Below, one piece after another: positions 15,269 through 24,496 of a DNA stretch of 64,000 nt; position 1 is the stretch's first letter, and the number at the start of each line of letters is the position of its first letter. The notes beneath the pieces are model-generated. The model saw only the letters and a list, made by a program, of their open reading frames with translations, was not told the origin of the DNA and did not search any database. The DNA is from Marixanthomonas sp. SCSIO 43207 (GTDB lineage Bacteria > Bacteroidota > Bacteroidia > Flavobacteriales > Flavobacteriaceae), in assembly GCF_019904255.1 (NCBI RefSeq), contig NZ_CP063203.1, positions 496,001 to 560,000 on the forward strand, read 5' to 3'. The translations under genes and the position numbers were made by a program.

Positions 15269-17846
15269 CACCCTATTATTGCAACCTTACAAAAAGCTTT
15301 ATTGTATCTTTCTTTTTACAGTAGTTTCGGTTTTTTCCCTTACTGCACAGCAAAGGGATCTTGATAGCGGAAAAAAATACACCATTAATAATATTGAAGT
15401 TACAGGTGCTCAAAGTTTTAATGAGCAAACCGTAATTGCTTTTACAGGTCTTAAAAAAGGAGACCGTATCTACATTCCTGGTGAAAAATTAAGTGCTGTA
15501 ACCAAAAAACTTTGGGAACAAAACCTATTTAGCGACATTGCATTTTATGTAACCAATATTGATGGAGATAAAGCCGATTTAGAGCTTTACATTGTTGAAC
15601 TTCCGAAGCTAAACAACGTTACTATTGAGGGTATTAAAAAAAGAAAGAAGAAAGACATTCTTAAAGAAAATGACCTAGATCCGGGCACCAAAATCACCAA
15701 TAACCTTCTTACCACTACCAAAAACAAAATCAAAAACAAATACAAAGAAGAAGGGTACTTAAACACACAAGTAGTTATAACACAAACACCACAAGTTGAT
15801 TCTACAGGTCAAGAAATAGGTAAAGACATGACCATAAAAATTGATAAAGGAGAACGTGTAAAGGTTTCCGATATTGATTTTGAAGGAAATGAAAAATTTT
15901 CTGACGGAAAGCTACGCCGTGCGATGAAAAACACAAAACAAAAATTCTTTTTACGAATTTTTAAACGCTCAAAGTATACACAAGATGGCTTTGAAGAAGA
16001 CAAAGCATCTATCATTAAAAAATACAAAGCAAGTGGATATCGTGACGCTCGTATTACAAGTGACACACTCATTTCAAAGGATGATAAAAATGTAGCTTTG
16101 AAATTAAGCGTTGAAGAAGGTGATAAATATTACTTCGGAAATATTCGTTTTATAGGAAATAGTGTTTATACAGACAGTCAACTACGTCAAGTATTGGGTA
16201 TTTCAAAAGGCGAAACATACAACGGTGTTTTATTACAAGAACGTATTGCCGATGTAGAAAACCCAGAAGCAGAAGATCTTACTAACTTATACCAAAACAA
16301 CGGGTATTTGTTTTCTCAAATAAATCCTGTTGAAGTAGCCGTTCGTAACGACACTATCGATTTTGAAATTCGTATTCAAGAAGGGAAATTAGCCTATTTT
16401 GATCACATTACCGTTACTGGTAACACCAAAACAAATGACCACGTAATTTATAGAGAGTTAAGAACTCGTCCGGGTCAAGTTTACAGTAAAAGAAATGTAG
16501 TACGTACCATTAGAGAGCTTGGGCAATTAGGCTATTTTGATGCTGAACAACTAGAACCTAAATTTCAAAATGTTGACCCTAACAGTGGTACGTTAGACAT
16601 AGAGTATTCTGTTGTAGAAAAAGGAGCAAGCCAGATAGAACTACAAGGTGGTTATGGTGGCGGTGGCTTTGTTGGTACACTTGGTTTATCATTTAACAAT
16701 TTCTCTCTCAGAAACATCTTTAATAAAGATGCTTATAAACCACTACCAATGGGTGATGGTCAAAAACTATCTTTGAGGGCTCAAGCAAGTAGCTTCTATC
16801 AAACGTATAGCCTTTCATTGACTGAGCCTTGGCTAGGAGGTAAAAAACCGGTACAGCTAAGCACATCGTTCTCTCATACGATTCAGTATTTATATAATTT
16901 CCAGACCAGAGATGTTGATAAAAACAGACGTTTTTTAATCACAGGAGGATCTGTGGGTATTGCACAAAGATTAAAATGGCCAGATGATTATTTCCAATTA
17001 TCACAAGCAATTAGTTTTCAGCATTACAACCTTAAAAACTATAATACCGGTTTATTTACATTTGGTGATGGCTCTTCAAACAACTTAGCCTACACAATTG
17101 GTTTAAGCAGAAATAATACTGCTACCAACCCTATTTATCCGGTAAGAGGTTCAGAATTTGGAATCACAGCAAAGCTTACCTTTCCATATTCTGCCTTTAA
17201 CGGTGTAGATTACGGTGCATTGAGAGACGAGAGAGCAGAACTTGCTCAAGTACCTAGTACAAGCTCAACTTATAGAGCCGCACAAAACAGAATAGAAGAA
17301 ATTGACCAAGAGCGTTTTAAATGGCTAGAATATTATAAAGTTAAATTTAAAGGTGATTGGTACACCAATATCATTGACAAGCTAGTATTAAAAAGTAGTA
17401 CTCAATTTGGTTTCTTAGGCGCCTATAATCAAGACAGAGGTGTTCCACCTTTTGAGCGATTCTTTTTGGGTGGTGATGGTTTAGGTTCATTTAGCTTAGA
17501 TGGACGTGAAGTAATACAGCTAAGAGGTTATGGTAACCAATCATTATCTATTAATGATGGAAATACCATTTTCAATAAATTTTCGTTAGAGTTACGTTAT
17601 CCAATTACATTAAAGCAAGTAGCATCTATTTATGCGCTTACTTTTGCAGAAGGAGGAAATGCATTTAATGGTTTTAGAGATTATAATCCATTTGATTTAA
17701 AAAGGTCTGCTGGAGTAGGAATACGTATATTTATGCCTGCGTTTGGATTATTAGGAATTGATTTCGGTTATGGATTTGACCCAATTCTAGGCGGTATAGA
17801 GCCTAATGGATGGGAAACGCATTTTATTCTTGGACAACAATTTTAA
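15240..17846 (+). CDS. bamA: BamA, outer-membrane protein assembly factor
   Basis: The frame encodes up to 868 residues: a signal peptide (KKLYCIFLFTVVSVFSLTAQQ), five POTRA repeats (about 45-430, each with a pattern such as VTGNTKTNDHVIYRELRTRPG) and a C-terminal 16-stranded Omp85 barrel ending HFILGQQF. It inserts beta-barrel proteins into the outer membrane. No ATG exists near the start: TTG 15240, GTG 15252 and TTG 15279 are the candidates. The first two overlap the end of uppS and the third lies after it. All three keep the signal peptide, so the exact start is uncertain. The two Skp/OmpH genes that follow supply its periplasmic chaperones. Confidence 0.94.
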   Translation: MERLVNNLNNTLLLQPYKKLYCIFLFTVVSVFSLTAQQRDLDSGKKYTINNIEVTGAQSFNEQTVIAFTGLKKGDRIYIPGEKLSAVTKKLWEQNLFSDIAFYVTNIDGDKADLELYIVELPKLNNVTIEGIKKRKKKDILKENDLDPGTKITNNLLTTTKNKIKNKYKEEGYLNTQVVITQTPQVDSTGQEIGKDMTIKIDKGERVKVSDIDFEGNEKFSDGKLRRAMKNTKQKFFLRIFKRSKYTQDGFEEDKASIIKKYKASGYRDARITSDTLISKDDKNVALKLSVEEGDKYYFGNIRFIGNSVYTDSQLRQVLGISKGETYNGVLLQERIADVENPEAEDLTNLYQNNGYLFSQINPVEVAVRNDTIDFEIRIQEGKLAYFDHITVTGNTKTNDHVIYRELRTRPGQVYSKRNVVRTIRELGQLGYFDAEQLEPKFQNVDPNSGTLDIEYSVVEKGASQIELQGGYGGGGFVGTLGLSFNNFSLRNIFNKDAYKPLPMGDGQKLSLRAQASSFYQTYSLSLTEPWLGGKKPVQLSTSFSHTIQYLYNFQTRDVDKNRRFLITGGSVGIAQRLKWPDDYFQLSQAISFQHYNLKNYNTGLFTFGDGSSNNLAYTIGLSRNNTATNPIYPVRGSEFGITAKLTFPYSAFNGVDYGALRDERAELAQVPSTSSTYRAAQNRIEEIDQERFKWLEYYKVKFKGDWYTNIIDKLVLKSSTQFGFLGAYNQDRGVPPFERFFLGGDGLGSFSLDGREVIQLRGYGNQSLSINDGNTIFNKFSLELRYPITLKQVASIYALTFAEGGNAFNGFRDYNPFDLKRSAGVGIRIFMPAFGLLGIDFGYGFDPILGGIEPNGWETHFILGQQF

Positions 17847-17884
17847 CTTTGGCACGATATTTTCTTAACAAACAACCAACAATT

Positions 17885-18754
17885 ATGAAGACGAAAAAGT
17901 TACTTTTTTTATCACTCATCCTATTAGGTTTTGGGTTTTCTGCTCAAGCACAGCGTGGTGCACGTATAGGCTATATAGATATGGAATACATTCTTGAAAA
18001 TGTTCCAGAATATAAAGAAGCCAAAACACAACTAGACGGAAAAGTACAACGATGGAAAAAAGACATTGAGAAAAAAACCAAAGAAGTTGAGCAAATGAAA
18101 CTCAACTTAAGTAACGAACGCGTGTTACTTACTCAAGAACTTATTGAAGAACGAGAAGAAGAAATTAAAATTTTAGAAGATGAAATTTTAGACTATCAAC
18201 AAGATAGATTTGGCCCAAATGGAGATTTAATGATTCAAAAACGCCAACTAGTACAACCCATTCAAGATCAAGTATTTAATATTGTTCAAGAAATAGCCGA
18301 AAATAAAAAATATGACTTTATCTTTGACAAATCTGCAGATGTAGTAATGCTATTTGCAGCAGAAAGAAATGACATAAGCGATGTTGTTTTAAGAAGCATT
18401 AACAGAGCAGCAAAACGTGAAGAAGCTCAAACCAAACGTGAGCAAAAAGAAATAGAGCGAAAAGAAGAGCTTAGCGCCGAGGAAGAAGGAGCTATCACAG
18501 AACGTGAAAAAGAAATTGAAGAACGTAAAAGTGAGCGCGAAAAAATGATGGAAGAACGTAGAAGACAACGTGATTCTATTCGAGAAGCTCGCAAAACTGA
18601 AATTGAAGCAAGAAGACAACGTATTCTTGAGGAAAGACAAGCCCGTATTGATTCAATCGAGCAAGCAAGAGAAGCCAGACGTAATGAGCGAAACAATCAA
18701 GAAAATACTCCAAACGACGATGGCAATACCGAAAGCGGAGACGAAGAAAATTAA
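17885..18754 (+). CDS. OmpH/Skp-like periplasmic chaperone with long charged tail
   Basis: A 289-residue secreted protein. The ATG at 17885 gives a clean signal (MKTKKLLFLSLILLGFGFSAQAQ); the longer frame to 17810 overlaps bamA and adds no sensible residues. The OmpH core (ARIGYIDMEYILENVPEYKEAK and a long coiled coil) covers about 25-175. From about 177 on, the protein is almost only Arg, Glu, Lys and Gln (RREEAQTKREQKEIERK and so on), ending NTESGDEEN. That tail of about 110 residues is absent from the paralogue next door. It probably carries unfolded outer-membrane proteins to BamA, its immediate neighbour. Confidence 0.9.
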   Translation: MKTKKLLFLSLILLGFGFSAQAQRGARIGYIDMEYILENVPEYKEAKTQLDGKVQRWKKDIEKKTKEVEQMKLNLSNERVLLTQELIEEREEEIKILEDEILDYQQDRFGPNGDLMIQKRQLVQPIQDQVFNIVQEIAENKKYDFIFDKSADVVMLFAAERNDISDVVLRSINRAAKREEAQTKREQKEIERKEELSAEEEGAITEREKEIEERKSEREKMMEERRRQRDSIREARKTEIEARRQRILEERQARIDSIEQAREARRNERNNQENTPNDDGNTESGDEEN

Positions 18755-18795
18755 CAAACAATAAATTAAAACTTATAACACTTAAATTTAATACA

Positions 18796-19305
18796 ATGAA
18801 ACATTTAAAATTAGTAATAGTAACCTTGGCGATTTTTGTAGGAGCTACAAGTTTTGTAAATGCACAATCTAAAATTGCACATATCGATACGCAAGCTTTA
18901 GTTGAAGCAATGCCCGAAATGAAATCTGCGCAGAGTGAGCTTGATAAAATTCAGAAGACTTATGATACTGAAATCAAAGCAATGGCCAAAGAGCTTGAAA
19001 CTAAGATGAAGCAGTATGACCAAGAAGCTGCTAGCAAGACTGATGAAGAAAATCAAAAACGTTTTGAAGAAGTACAAGGAATGCAAAAAAACATTCAAGC
19101 TTACAGACAACAAGCTATGCAAGATCTTCAGAAAAAAGAAAGAGATATCTTACAACCTGTTTTAGAAAAAGCTCGTGCTGCTATTCAAAAAGTAGCTCGT
19201 GCTCAAGGATTTCAATACGTTATGGATTCTACCACCGGTAGTGGTTTAATCTTAGCCGACGGTAAAGACCTTATGGCAGATGTAAAGAAAGAAATGGGAA
19301 TTTAA
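18796..19305 (+). CDS. OmpH/Skp periplasmic chaperone
   Basis: A 169-residue secreted protein: a signal (MKHLKLVIVTLAIFVGATSFVNAQ), then SKIAHIDTQALVEAMPEMKSAQSEL, and two long coiled-coil arms joined by a short turn, the normal Skp jellyfish layout and length. The C-terminal strand (GFQYVMDSTTGSGLILADG) returns to the trimer body. It chaperones outer-membrane proteins in the periplasm. It lies 41 bases after the longer paralogue, and a strong terminator at 19334-19370 ends the cluster. Confidence 0.93.
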   Translation: MKHLKLVIVTLAIFVGATSFVNAQSKIAHIDTQALVEAMPEMKSAQSELDKIQKTYDTEIKAMAKELETKMKQYDQEAASKTDEENQKRFEEVQGMQKNIQAYRQQAMQDLQKKERDILQPVLEKARAAIQKVARAQGFQYVMDSTTGSGLILADGKDLMADVKKEMGI

Positions 19306-19333
19306 TTTTATAAATTACTCCTAAAAATTTTGT

Positions 19334-19370
19334 AAACTGCCTGCAACTTCTGCAGGCAGTTTTTATTTTT
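19334..19370 (+). terminator. Intrinsic terminator of the bamA-ompH cluster
   Basis: AACTGCCTGCA pairs perfectly with TGCAGGCAGTT (11 bases) around the loop ACTTC and is followed by TTTTATTTTT. It lies 29 bases after the ompH stop. murI starts only 7 bases beyond it, so the murI promoter must overlap this hairpin or murI depends on read-through. Confidence 0.85.
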
Positions 19371-19376
19371 ACAGGT

Positions 19377-20168
19377 ATGAACAAATACAGTCCCATAGGT
19401 GTTTTTGACTCAGGTGTTGGCGGATCTTCCATTTGGAAAGAAATACATCAATTACTACCTAATGAAAATACAATCTATCTTGCAGACAGCAAAAATGCAC
19501 CCTATGGCAATAAAACACAACAACACATCACAGAATTAAGCTTAAAAAACACCCAAGAACTTATTAATAGAGGGTGTAAAATTGTGGTGGTCGCATGCAA
19601 TACAGCTACAACAAATGCTATTTCTGTTTTAAGAGAAAAATTTAGCATTCCTATTATTGGTATTGAACCCGCCATTAAACCTGCTGCTTTACAAACAAAA
19701 CACAAGAGTATTGGTATTTTGGCAACTAAAGGAACCTTAAGTAGTGACCTATTTCATAAAACTGCCGGAGCATTTGCCAAAGATATTTCAGTAATAGAAA
19801 TAGTAGGCGAAGGTTTAGTGCCTTTGATTGAAAATGGCGAATTAGATTCTCAAGAGATGACGTCCCTACTAAAGAAATATACAGCACCCATGATTGCCGA
19901 AAATATTGACTATTTGGTTTTGGGTTGTTCACATTACCCCTATTTAATTCCGCGCCTTAAAAAAATGCTACCTCAGCACGTTACTATTATAGATTCTGGA
20001 CAAGCAGTCGCTAGACAAACCAAAAATATTCTACAACAAGAAAACGTATTGAATGATAGCAAAAAAACACCAAAGCTTCAGTTTTTCACAAATACTTCTG
20101 TAAATACTCTTCAATATTTGTTACAATCCTATTCTGAAAAAACGACCATACAAACCCTTGATTTTTAA
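19377..20168 (+). CDS. murI: MurI, glutamate racemase
   Basis: A 263-residue enzyme converting L- to D-glutamate for peptidoglycan. The N-terminus PIGVFDSGVGGSSIWKEI is the family signature, and both catalytic cysteines are present: Cys74 in VVACNTATTNA and Cys184 in VLGCSHYPYL. The length is normal. It continues the cell-envelope theme of the preceding cluster, although the terminator between them suggests separate control. Confidence 0.96.
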   Translation: MNKYSPIGVFDSGVGGSSIWKEIHQLLPNENTIYLADSKNAPYGNKTQQHITELSLKNTQELINRGCKIVVVACNTATTNAISVLREKFSIPIIGIEPAIKPAALQTKHKSIGILATKGTLSSDLFHKTAGAFAKDISVIEIVGEGLVPLIENGELDSQEMTSLLKKYTAPMIAENIDYLVLGCSHYPYLIPRLKKMLPQHVTIIDSGQAVARQTKNILQQENVLNDSKKTPKLQFFTNTSVNTLQYLLQSYSEKTTIQTLDF

Positions 20169-20235
20169 TAAAGAATGATTTGTATAAGACAGTGTTAAGA
20201 CACCGTTATTTTATAAATGATTGATATACTTTCCG

Positions 20236-20243
20236 TAATTTTG
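20236..20243 (+). promoter_or_regulatory. Promoter -7 element for the NifU-family gene
   Basis: TAATTTTG fits TAnnTTTG and ends 14 bases before the ATG at 20258. No TTG is seen at the usual -33 distance. Confidence 0.4.
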
Positions 20244-20257
20244 CAAAAAAAATTTGT

Positions 20258-21169
20258 ATGTCAACATATACTATCTCCATAGAGCCAACAAATAACGATA
20301 GCATCGTAAAATTTGTGGCCAACTCATTTTTAACTCGTTCAAACAGTTATGAGTTTAAAAATATTGATGAGGCTAAGCCTAGTCCAATAGCACAACAGTT
20401 ATTTTACCTTCCCTTTGTGAAAACAGTTTATATTTCACAAAACTTTATTGCCGTTGAAAAATATGATATTGTTACTTGGGATGAAGTAAAAAACGAAGTT
20501 GCAGAAGCAATTACTGAATACTTAAACAGCGGTAAAGAAGTTGTTACCGAAACCAAACAAGAAAAGAAAATTCCGGTGACGGTTTATGCTGAAAGTACAC
20601 CAAACCCGGCAGCTATGAAATTTGTTGCCAATAAACCGCTAGTAGACGGTACTTTTGAATTTAAAAACATAGACGAAGCTATTCACGCTCCACTAGCCAA
20701 AGCTCTCTTTTCATTTCCGTTCATTAAAGAGGTTTTTATTAGTGCCAATTATGTTTCAGTATTAAAATACAATATGGCCGAGTGGCAAGAGATTTCAATG
20801 GAGTTGCGTGAATTTATAAGAAAGTACATTGAAGAAGGAAAACCCATCTTAAATGATGCTATTCTTAAAAAAGAGGAAGAAGAAAAAAACACAACCGCCG
20901 GTAAAGAAATTTCAGATAAAGACTTAAAAGACATTGATAAAGAAATCATTTCTATCTTAAATGAATATGTAAAACCTGCCGTAGCTTCAGATGGCGGACA
21001 TATTGCTTTTGATTCTTTTAATGAAGAAACCAAAACTGTACGTGTAATTTTACAAGGTGCTTGCAGCGGATGTCCATCTTCTACTGTAACTTTAAAAAAC
21101 GGTATTGAAACCATGCTTAGAGACATGATGAATGGTCGTGTGCAACTTGTAGAAGCGGTGAATGGCTAA
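20258..21169 (+). CDS. NifU/Nfu-type iron-sulfur scaffold with doubled N-terminal domain
   Basis: A 303-residue cytoplasmic protein that should hold and deliver Fe-S clusters. Residues about 3-90 and 108-200 are two copies of the Nfu N-terminal domain: compare EPTNNDSIVKFVANSFL, EFKNIDEAKPSPIAQQLF with ESTPNPAAMKFVANKPL, EFKNIDEAIHAPLAKALF. A charged linker (KKEEEEKNTTAGKE) leads to the C-terminal NifU domain with the cluster-binding CSGC (Cys269 and Cys272) in LQGACSGCPSSTVTLKNGIE. The doubled arrangement is common in Bacteroidota. It stands alone, 116 bases before dodecin. Confidence 0.92.
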   Translation: MSTYTISIEPTNNDSIVKFVANSFLTRSNSYEFKNIDEAKPSPIAQQLFYLPFVKTVYISQNFIAVEKYDIVTWDEVKNEVAEAITEYLNSGKEVVTETKQEKKIPVTVYAESTPNPAAMKFVANKPLVDGTFEFKNIDEAIHAPLAKALFSFPFIKEVFISANYVSVLKYNMAEWQEISMELREFIRKYIEEGKPILNDAILKKEEEEKNTTAGKEISDKDLKDIDKEIISILNEYVKPAVASDGGHIAFDSFNEETKTVRVILQGACSGCPSSTVTLKNGIETMLRDMMNGRVQLVEAVNG

Positions 21170-21285
21170 TAACTAAAGCCACATTATTGATTTTCTAGCG
21201 TTTACACTAGGTTTTAACGATTATTTGAGAGATTTTGCTGCTGTAAAATTGTATCTTAGGTTTTCAATTAAAAAAACCAATCATT

Positions 21286-21486
21286 ATGGCAGTCTTAAAA
21301 GTTATTGAAGTATTAGCAAACTCAAATGAAAGTTGGGAAGATGCTACTAGAAACGCAGTAAAACACGCAAGTAAAACAGTAAAAAACATTAAATCTGTTT
21401 ATGTAAATGAACAGAGTTGTACCGTAAATGGTGATGATGTAGCTGAATTTAGAGTGAATGTAAAAATCACTTTTGAAGTAAGTTAA
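21286..21486 (+). CDS. Dodecin-family flavin-binding protein
   Basis: A 66-residue protein with the dodecin pattern AVLKVIEVLANSNESWEDATRNAVKHASKTVKNIKSVYVNEQS and a final strand VNVKITFEVS. Dodecins form hollow 12-mers that store or buffer flavins and related cofactors. The length is typical. The flavin-stacking Trp of archaeal dodecins is not obvious at the middle position, where VYV is found, so ligand preference may differ; this reading is tentative. It has its own strong terminator. Confidence 0.9.
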   Translation: MAVLKVIEVLANSNESWEDATRNAVKHASKTVKNIKSVYVNEQSCTVNGDDVAEFRVNVKITFEVS

Positions 21487-21507
21487 ACAACAAATCCAAA
21501 CTCAGTT

Positions 21508-21547
21508 AAATACGCTTTTACATCTCTAAAAGCGTATTTTATTTTTG
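21508..21547 (+). terminator. Intrinsic terminator after dodecin
   Basis: AAATACGCTTTTA pairs with TAAAAGCGTATTT (13 bases) around CATCTC, followed by TATTTTTG. The T-tract doubles as the -7 element of the next gene. Confidence 0.85.
21540..21547 (+). promoter_or_regulatory. -7 element overlapping the dodecin terminator
   Basis: TATTTTTG fits TAnnTTTG exactly and lies in the T-tract of the dodecin terminator. Transcription from about 21554 would leave about 20 bases before a TTG start at 21575. No -33 TTG is visible. Confidence 0.4.
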
Positions 21548-21574
21548 TCTGAAATAGAATTATCAAATATATTT

Positions 21575-23629
21575 TTGAAACACACCAACACTTTACATAC
21601 TGAAACAAGCCCCTATCTATTACAGCATGCCAGTAATCCTGTACATTGGAAAGCTTGGAATGCGCATACACTTCAACAAGCAAAAGCTGAAAATAAACTC
21701 ATGATTGTGAGTATAGGCTATGCCGCTTGTCATTGGTGCCACGTGATGGAACACGAAAGCTTTGAAGATGACGAAGTAGCACACGTAATGAATAAAAATT
21801 ATATTTCAGTAAAAGTAGATCGCGAAGAACGGCCAGATATTGACCAAATTTACATTAATGCGGTTCAAATAATGACTGGTAGCGCTGGTTGGCCCTTAAA
21901 TGTTGTGACACTTCCCGATGGTCGTCCAGTTTGGGGTGGCACCTATTTTAAAAAACAACATTGGATTGAGGCATTAAATCAAATTCAAAAAATACATCAA
22001 GAGGCACCTAATAAACTAGAAGAATATGCAAACCGCCTAGAACAAGGTATGCAGAAAGTAGACCTTATTCAATTAAACACAGACACAACTCCTTTTTCAG
22101 AATTTGACACCGCTAGTTTGGTAAAAAGCTGGTCTGCTAATTTTGATACAGAATTTGGCGGATACAACCAAGCACCTAAGTTTATGATGCCAAACAATTA
22201 TCAGTTTTTGTTACGGTATGCTGTTCAGCAAAGCGATAAAAATATAGCTGAACACGTACACACAACTCTTACAAAAATGGCTTATGGTGGCATTTATGAT
22301 GCTATTGGAGGCGGGTTTTCAAGATACAGTGTTGACAGCAAATGGCACATACCACATTTTGAAAAAATGCTATATGATAATGCGCAATTAGTAAGTTTAT
22401 ATAGTGACGCTTATGCAGCAACTAAGGTTGCATTATATAAAGAGGTTGTTGAAGAAACACTAAACTTTGTTTCTGAAACACTAACCGATGACAGTGGTGC
22501 TTTTTATTCTTCGTTGGATGCCGATAGTAAAACCCAAAGCGGAGCGCTTAAAGAAGGTGCTTACTATACCTATTCTGAAGAGGAGTTAAAAACTTTAATA
22601 AAAGAAGATTTTGAAATTTTTAAAACGTATTACAACATTAATTCTTTCGGCAAATGGGAAGAAAACCAATACGTTTTGATAAGGAATAAAAGCAATACCG
22701 ACATTGCAAAACAGTTTTCAATTTCAAAAGAAACACTTCAGCATAAAAAGGAAAACTGGAAAGCAAAATTACTCGTACATAGAAACAAACGTTCTTTGCC
22801 AAGACTTGATGATAAATCGTTAACTTCTTGGAATGCATTGATGTTAAAAGCGTATGTTGATGCATACAAGGCATTTCAGAAAGAAGAATATTTAGAAGCT
22901 GCTTTAAAAAATGCAAGATTTATCACAGGTCAACAATTACAAAAAGATGGTGCTTTATTTCATAATTATAAAAATGGGAAAAGCACTATTAACGGTTATT
23001 TGGAAGACTATGCCGCAGTGATTGAATCGTTCATTTCGCTTTATCAAGTTACTTTTGATGAGCGTTGGTTACATACTGCAAAAGAGTTAACTCAATATAC
23101 CTTAACCTATTTTTTTGATTCAGAAAAGCAGTTTTTTTATTTTACATCAAGCGAGGATGAAGCCTTAATTACACGCCTTTTTGAATATAGAGATAATGTG
23201 ATTCCGGCTTCAAACTCAATAATGGCAAAAAATCTTTTTAAGCTAGCACATTATTTTAATGATGATGATTTTAAAAATATTGCAAAGCAAATGCTTACCA
23301 ATGTCTTACCTGAAATTGAAAAATATCCCATAGGGTTTTCAAACTGGTTAGACTTGCTGCTCAATTATCAATTAAGTTTTTATGAGGTAGTAACTATGGG
23401 TAAAAATGCAATTGAAAAAAACAACCAAATAAATAAAACCTATCTGCCAAATGTTTTGGTAGCAGGTAGTACAACTAAATCAAACATGTTTCTATGCAAA
23501 AACAGGTTTGTGAATAATGAAACATTCATTTACGTTTGCACTAATAACACGTGCAAAACACCTTTTTCAGAAACAAAAAAAGCTATTAAAGAAATAAAAA
23601 AAAGAGTAAAGAAAAATGGAAAAATTTAA
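21575..23629 (+). CDS. DUF255 thioredoxin-fold/six-hairpin protein (YyaL/SSP411 family)
   Basis: A 684-residue protein. The frame has no ATG near its start; TTG at 21575 gives MKHTNTLHTETSPYLLQHASNPVHW, matching the family, while the TTG at 21545 lies inside the terminator and -7 element. The N-terminal thioredoxin-like domain carries CHWC (residues 52-55, in GYAACHWCHVMEHESFED). The rest (about 170-680) is an alpha/alpha toroid resembling N-acylglucosamine 2-epimerase, with the conserved GGGFSRYSVDSKWHIPHFEKMLYDNAQL. The biochemical role of this family is not settled. The stop lies within the start of the MscS gene (14-base overlap). Confidence 0.88.
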   Translation: MKHTNTLHTETSPYLLQHASNPVHWKAWNAHTLQQAKAENKLMIVSIGYAACHWCHVMEHESFEDDEVAHVMNKNYISVKVDREERPDIDQIYINAVQIMTGSAGWPLNVVTLPDGRPVWGGTYFKKQHWIEALNQIQKIHQEAPNKLEEYANRLEQGMQKVDLIQLNTDTTPFSEFDTASLVKSWSANFDTEFGGYNQAPKFMMPNNYQFLLRYAVQQSDKNIAEHVHTTLTKMAYGGIYDAIGGGFSRYSVDSKWHIPHFEKMLYDNAQLVSLYSDAYAATKVALYKEVVEETLNFVSETLTDDSGAFYSSLDADSKTQSGALKEGAYYTYSEEELKTLIKEDFEIFKTYYNINSFGKWEENQYVLIRNKSNTDIAKQFSISKETLQHKKENWKAKLLVHRNKRSLPRLDDKSLTSWNALMLKAYVDAYKAFQKEEYLEAALKNARFITGQQLQKDGALFHNYKNGKSTINGYLEDYAAVIESFISLYQVTFDERWLHTAKELTQYTLTYFFDSEKQFFYFTSSEDEALITRLFEYRDNVIPASNSIMAKNLFKLAHYFNDDDFKNIAKQMLTNVLPEIEKYPIGFSNWLDLLLNYQLSFYEVVTMGKNAIEKNNQINKTYLPNVLVAGSTTKSNMFLCKNRFVNNETFIYVCTNNTCKTPFSETKKAIKEIKKRVKKNGKI

Positions 23630-24476
23630 TGATTTAAACACTTATGTTGAAAAATATGGTCAAAAGTTAATTGACTTTTTACCCAATTTAATTACGGCGA
23701 TTGTTATTTTATTGGTTGGTTTATGGATTATAAAAGCCATAAATCGAGTTGTAAAAAAGTTCTTTGCAAAAAAAGATTATGACGTAACGTTAGAAAATTT
23801 TGCTGCTAGTCTAATTAATTGGGGACTTAAAATTTTACTGTTCGTTCTGGTCATAACGCAACTAGGCGTTGAGTCTGCTTCATTGGTTGCTATCATTGGT
23901 GCTGCCGGTTTGGCTATTGGTCTTGCTTTGCAAGGGTCACTTGCAAATTTTGCAGGAGGAGTTTTAATTTTGCTTATTAAGCCTTTTAAAGTTGGTGATT
24001 GGATTTCGGCTCAAGGTGTAGAAGGTACTGTCAAGGAAATTTCAATATTTAACACACGTATTTTAACCTTCGGAAATCAAGAGGCTGTTGTTCCTAATGG
24101 AAAATTATCGAATGATAATATTGTTAATTATACTTCGCAAGGTGTTCGAAGAGAAGCACTAACTTTTGGTATTGGGTATGATGATAATATTAAAGAAGCT
24201 AAAGAAATTTTATTAAATTTGGTTAATGAACAAGAAACCGTTTTAAGGTTAGAAGATAAAATGCCTATGATTGTTGTAGGTGGACTGGGAGATAGTTCTG
24301 TAAATTTATCGTTACGTTATTGGGCAAAAAATGAAGATTTTTGGCCGCTACGTTGGCATATTCTTGAAGAAGGTAAAGCTCGTTTAGAAGCTGCAGGAAT
24401 AAGTATTCCGTTCCCTCAAAGAGATGTTCATCATTATAATTTGGAAAAACTTCAGTTTGCTAAAAAAACTGAGTAA
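23616..24476 (+). CDS. MscS-family mechanosensitive channel
   Basis: A 286-residue inner-membrane channel that opens under osmotic tension. Three transmembrane segments lie at about 17-40, 58-78 and 85-115. The pore helix has the Gly/Ala packing AIIGAAGLAIGLALQGSLANFAGGVLI, followed by FKVGDWISAQGVEGTVKEISIFNTRI, the beta-domain signature, and a C-terminal cytoplasmic alpha/beta domain. The length is that of a small MscS. It overlaps the DUF255 gene, so the two are translated from one message. Confidence 0.94.
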   Translation: MEKFNDLNTYVEKYGQKLIDFLPNLITAIVILLVGLWIIKAINRVVKKFFAKKDYDVTLENFAASLINWGLKILLFVLVITQLGVESASLVAIIGAAGLAIGLALQGSLANFAGGVLILLIKPFKVGDWISAQGVEGTVKEISIFNTRILTFGNQEAVVPNGKLSNDNIVNYTSQGVRREALTFGIGYDDNIKEAKEILLNLVNEQETVLRLEDKMPMIVVGGLGDSSVNLSLRYWAKNEDFWPLRWHILEEGKARLEAAGISIPFPQRDVHHYNLEKLQFAKKTE

Positions 24477-24496
24477 GTTTAATATTAAAACACAAG

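Noticed and set aside
18389-18696. Minus-strand and alternate-frame open frames rich in Ser/Phe/Arg
   Set aside because: They mirror the Glu/Arg/Lys repeat tail of the OmpH-like chaperone and have no independent support.
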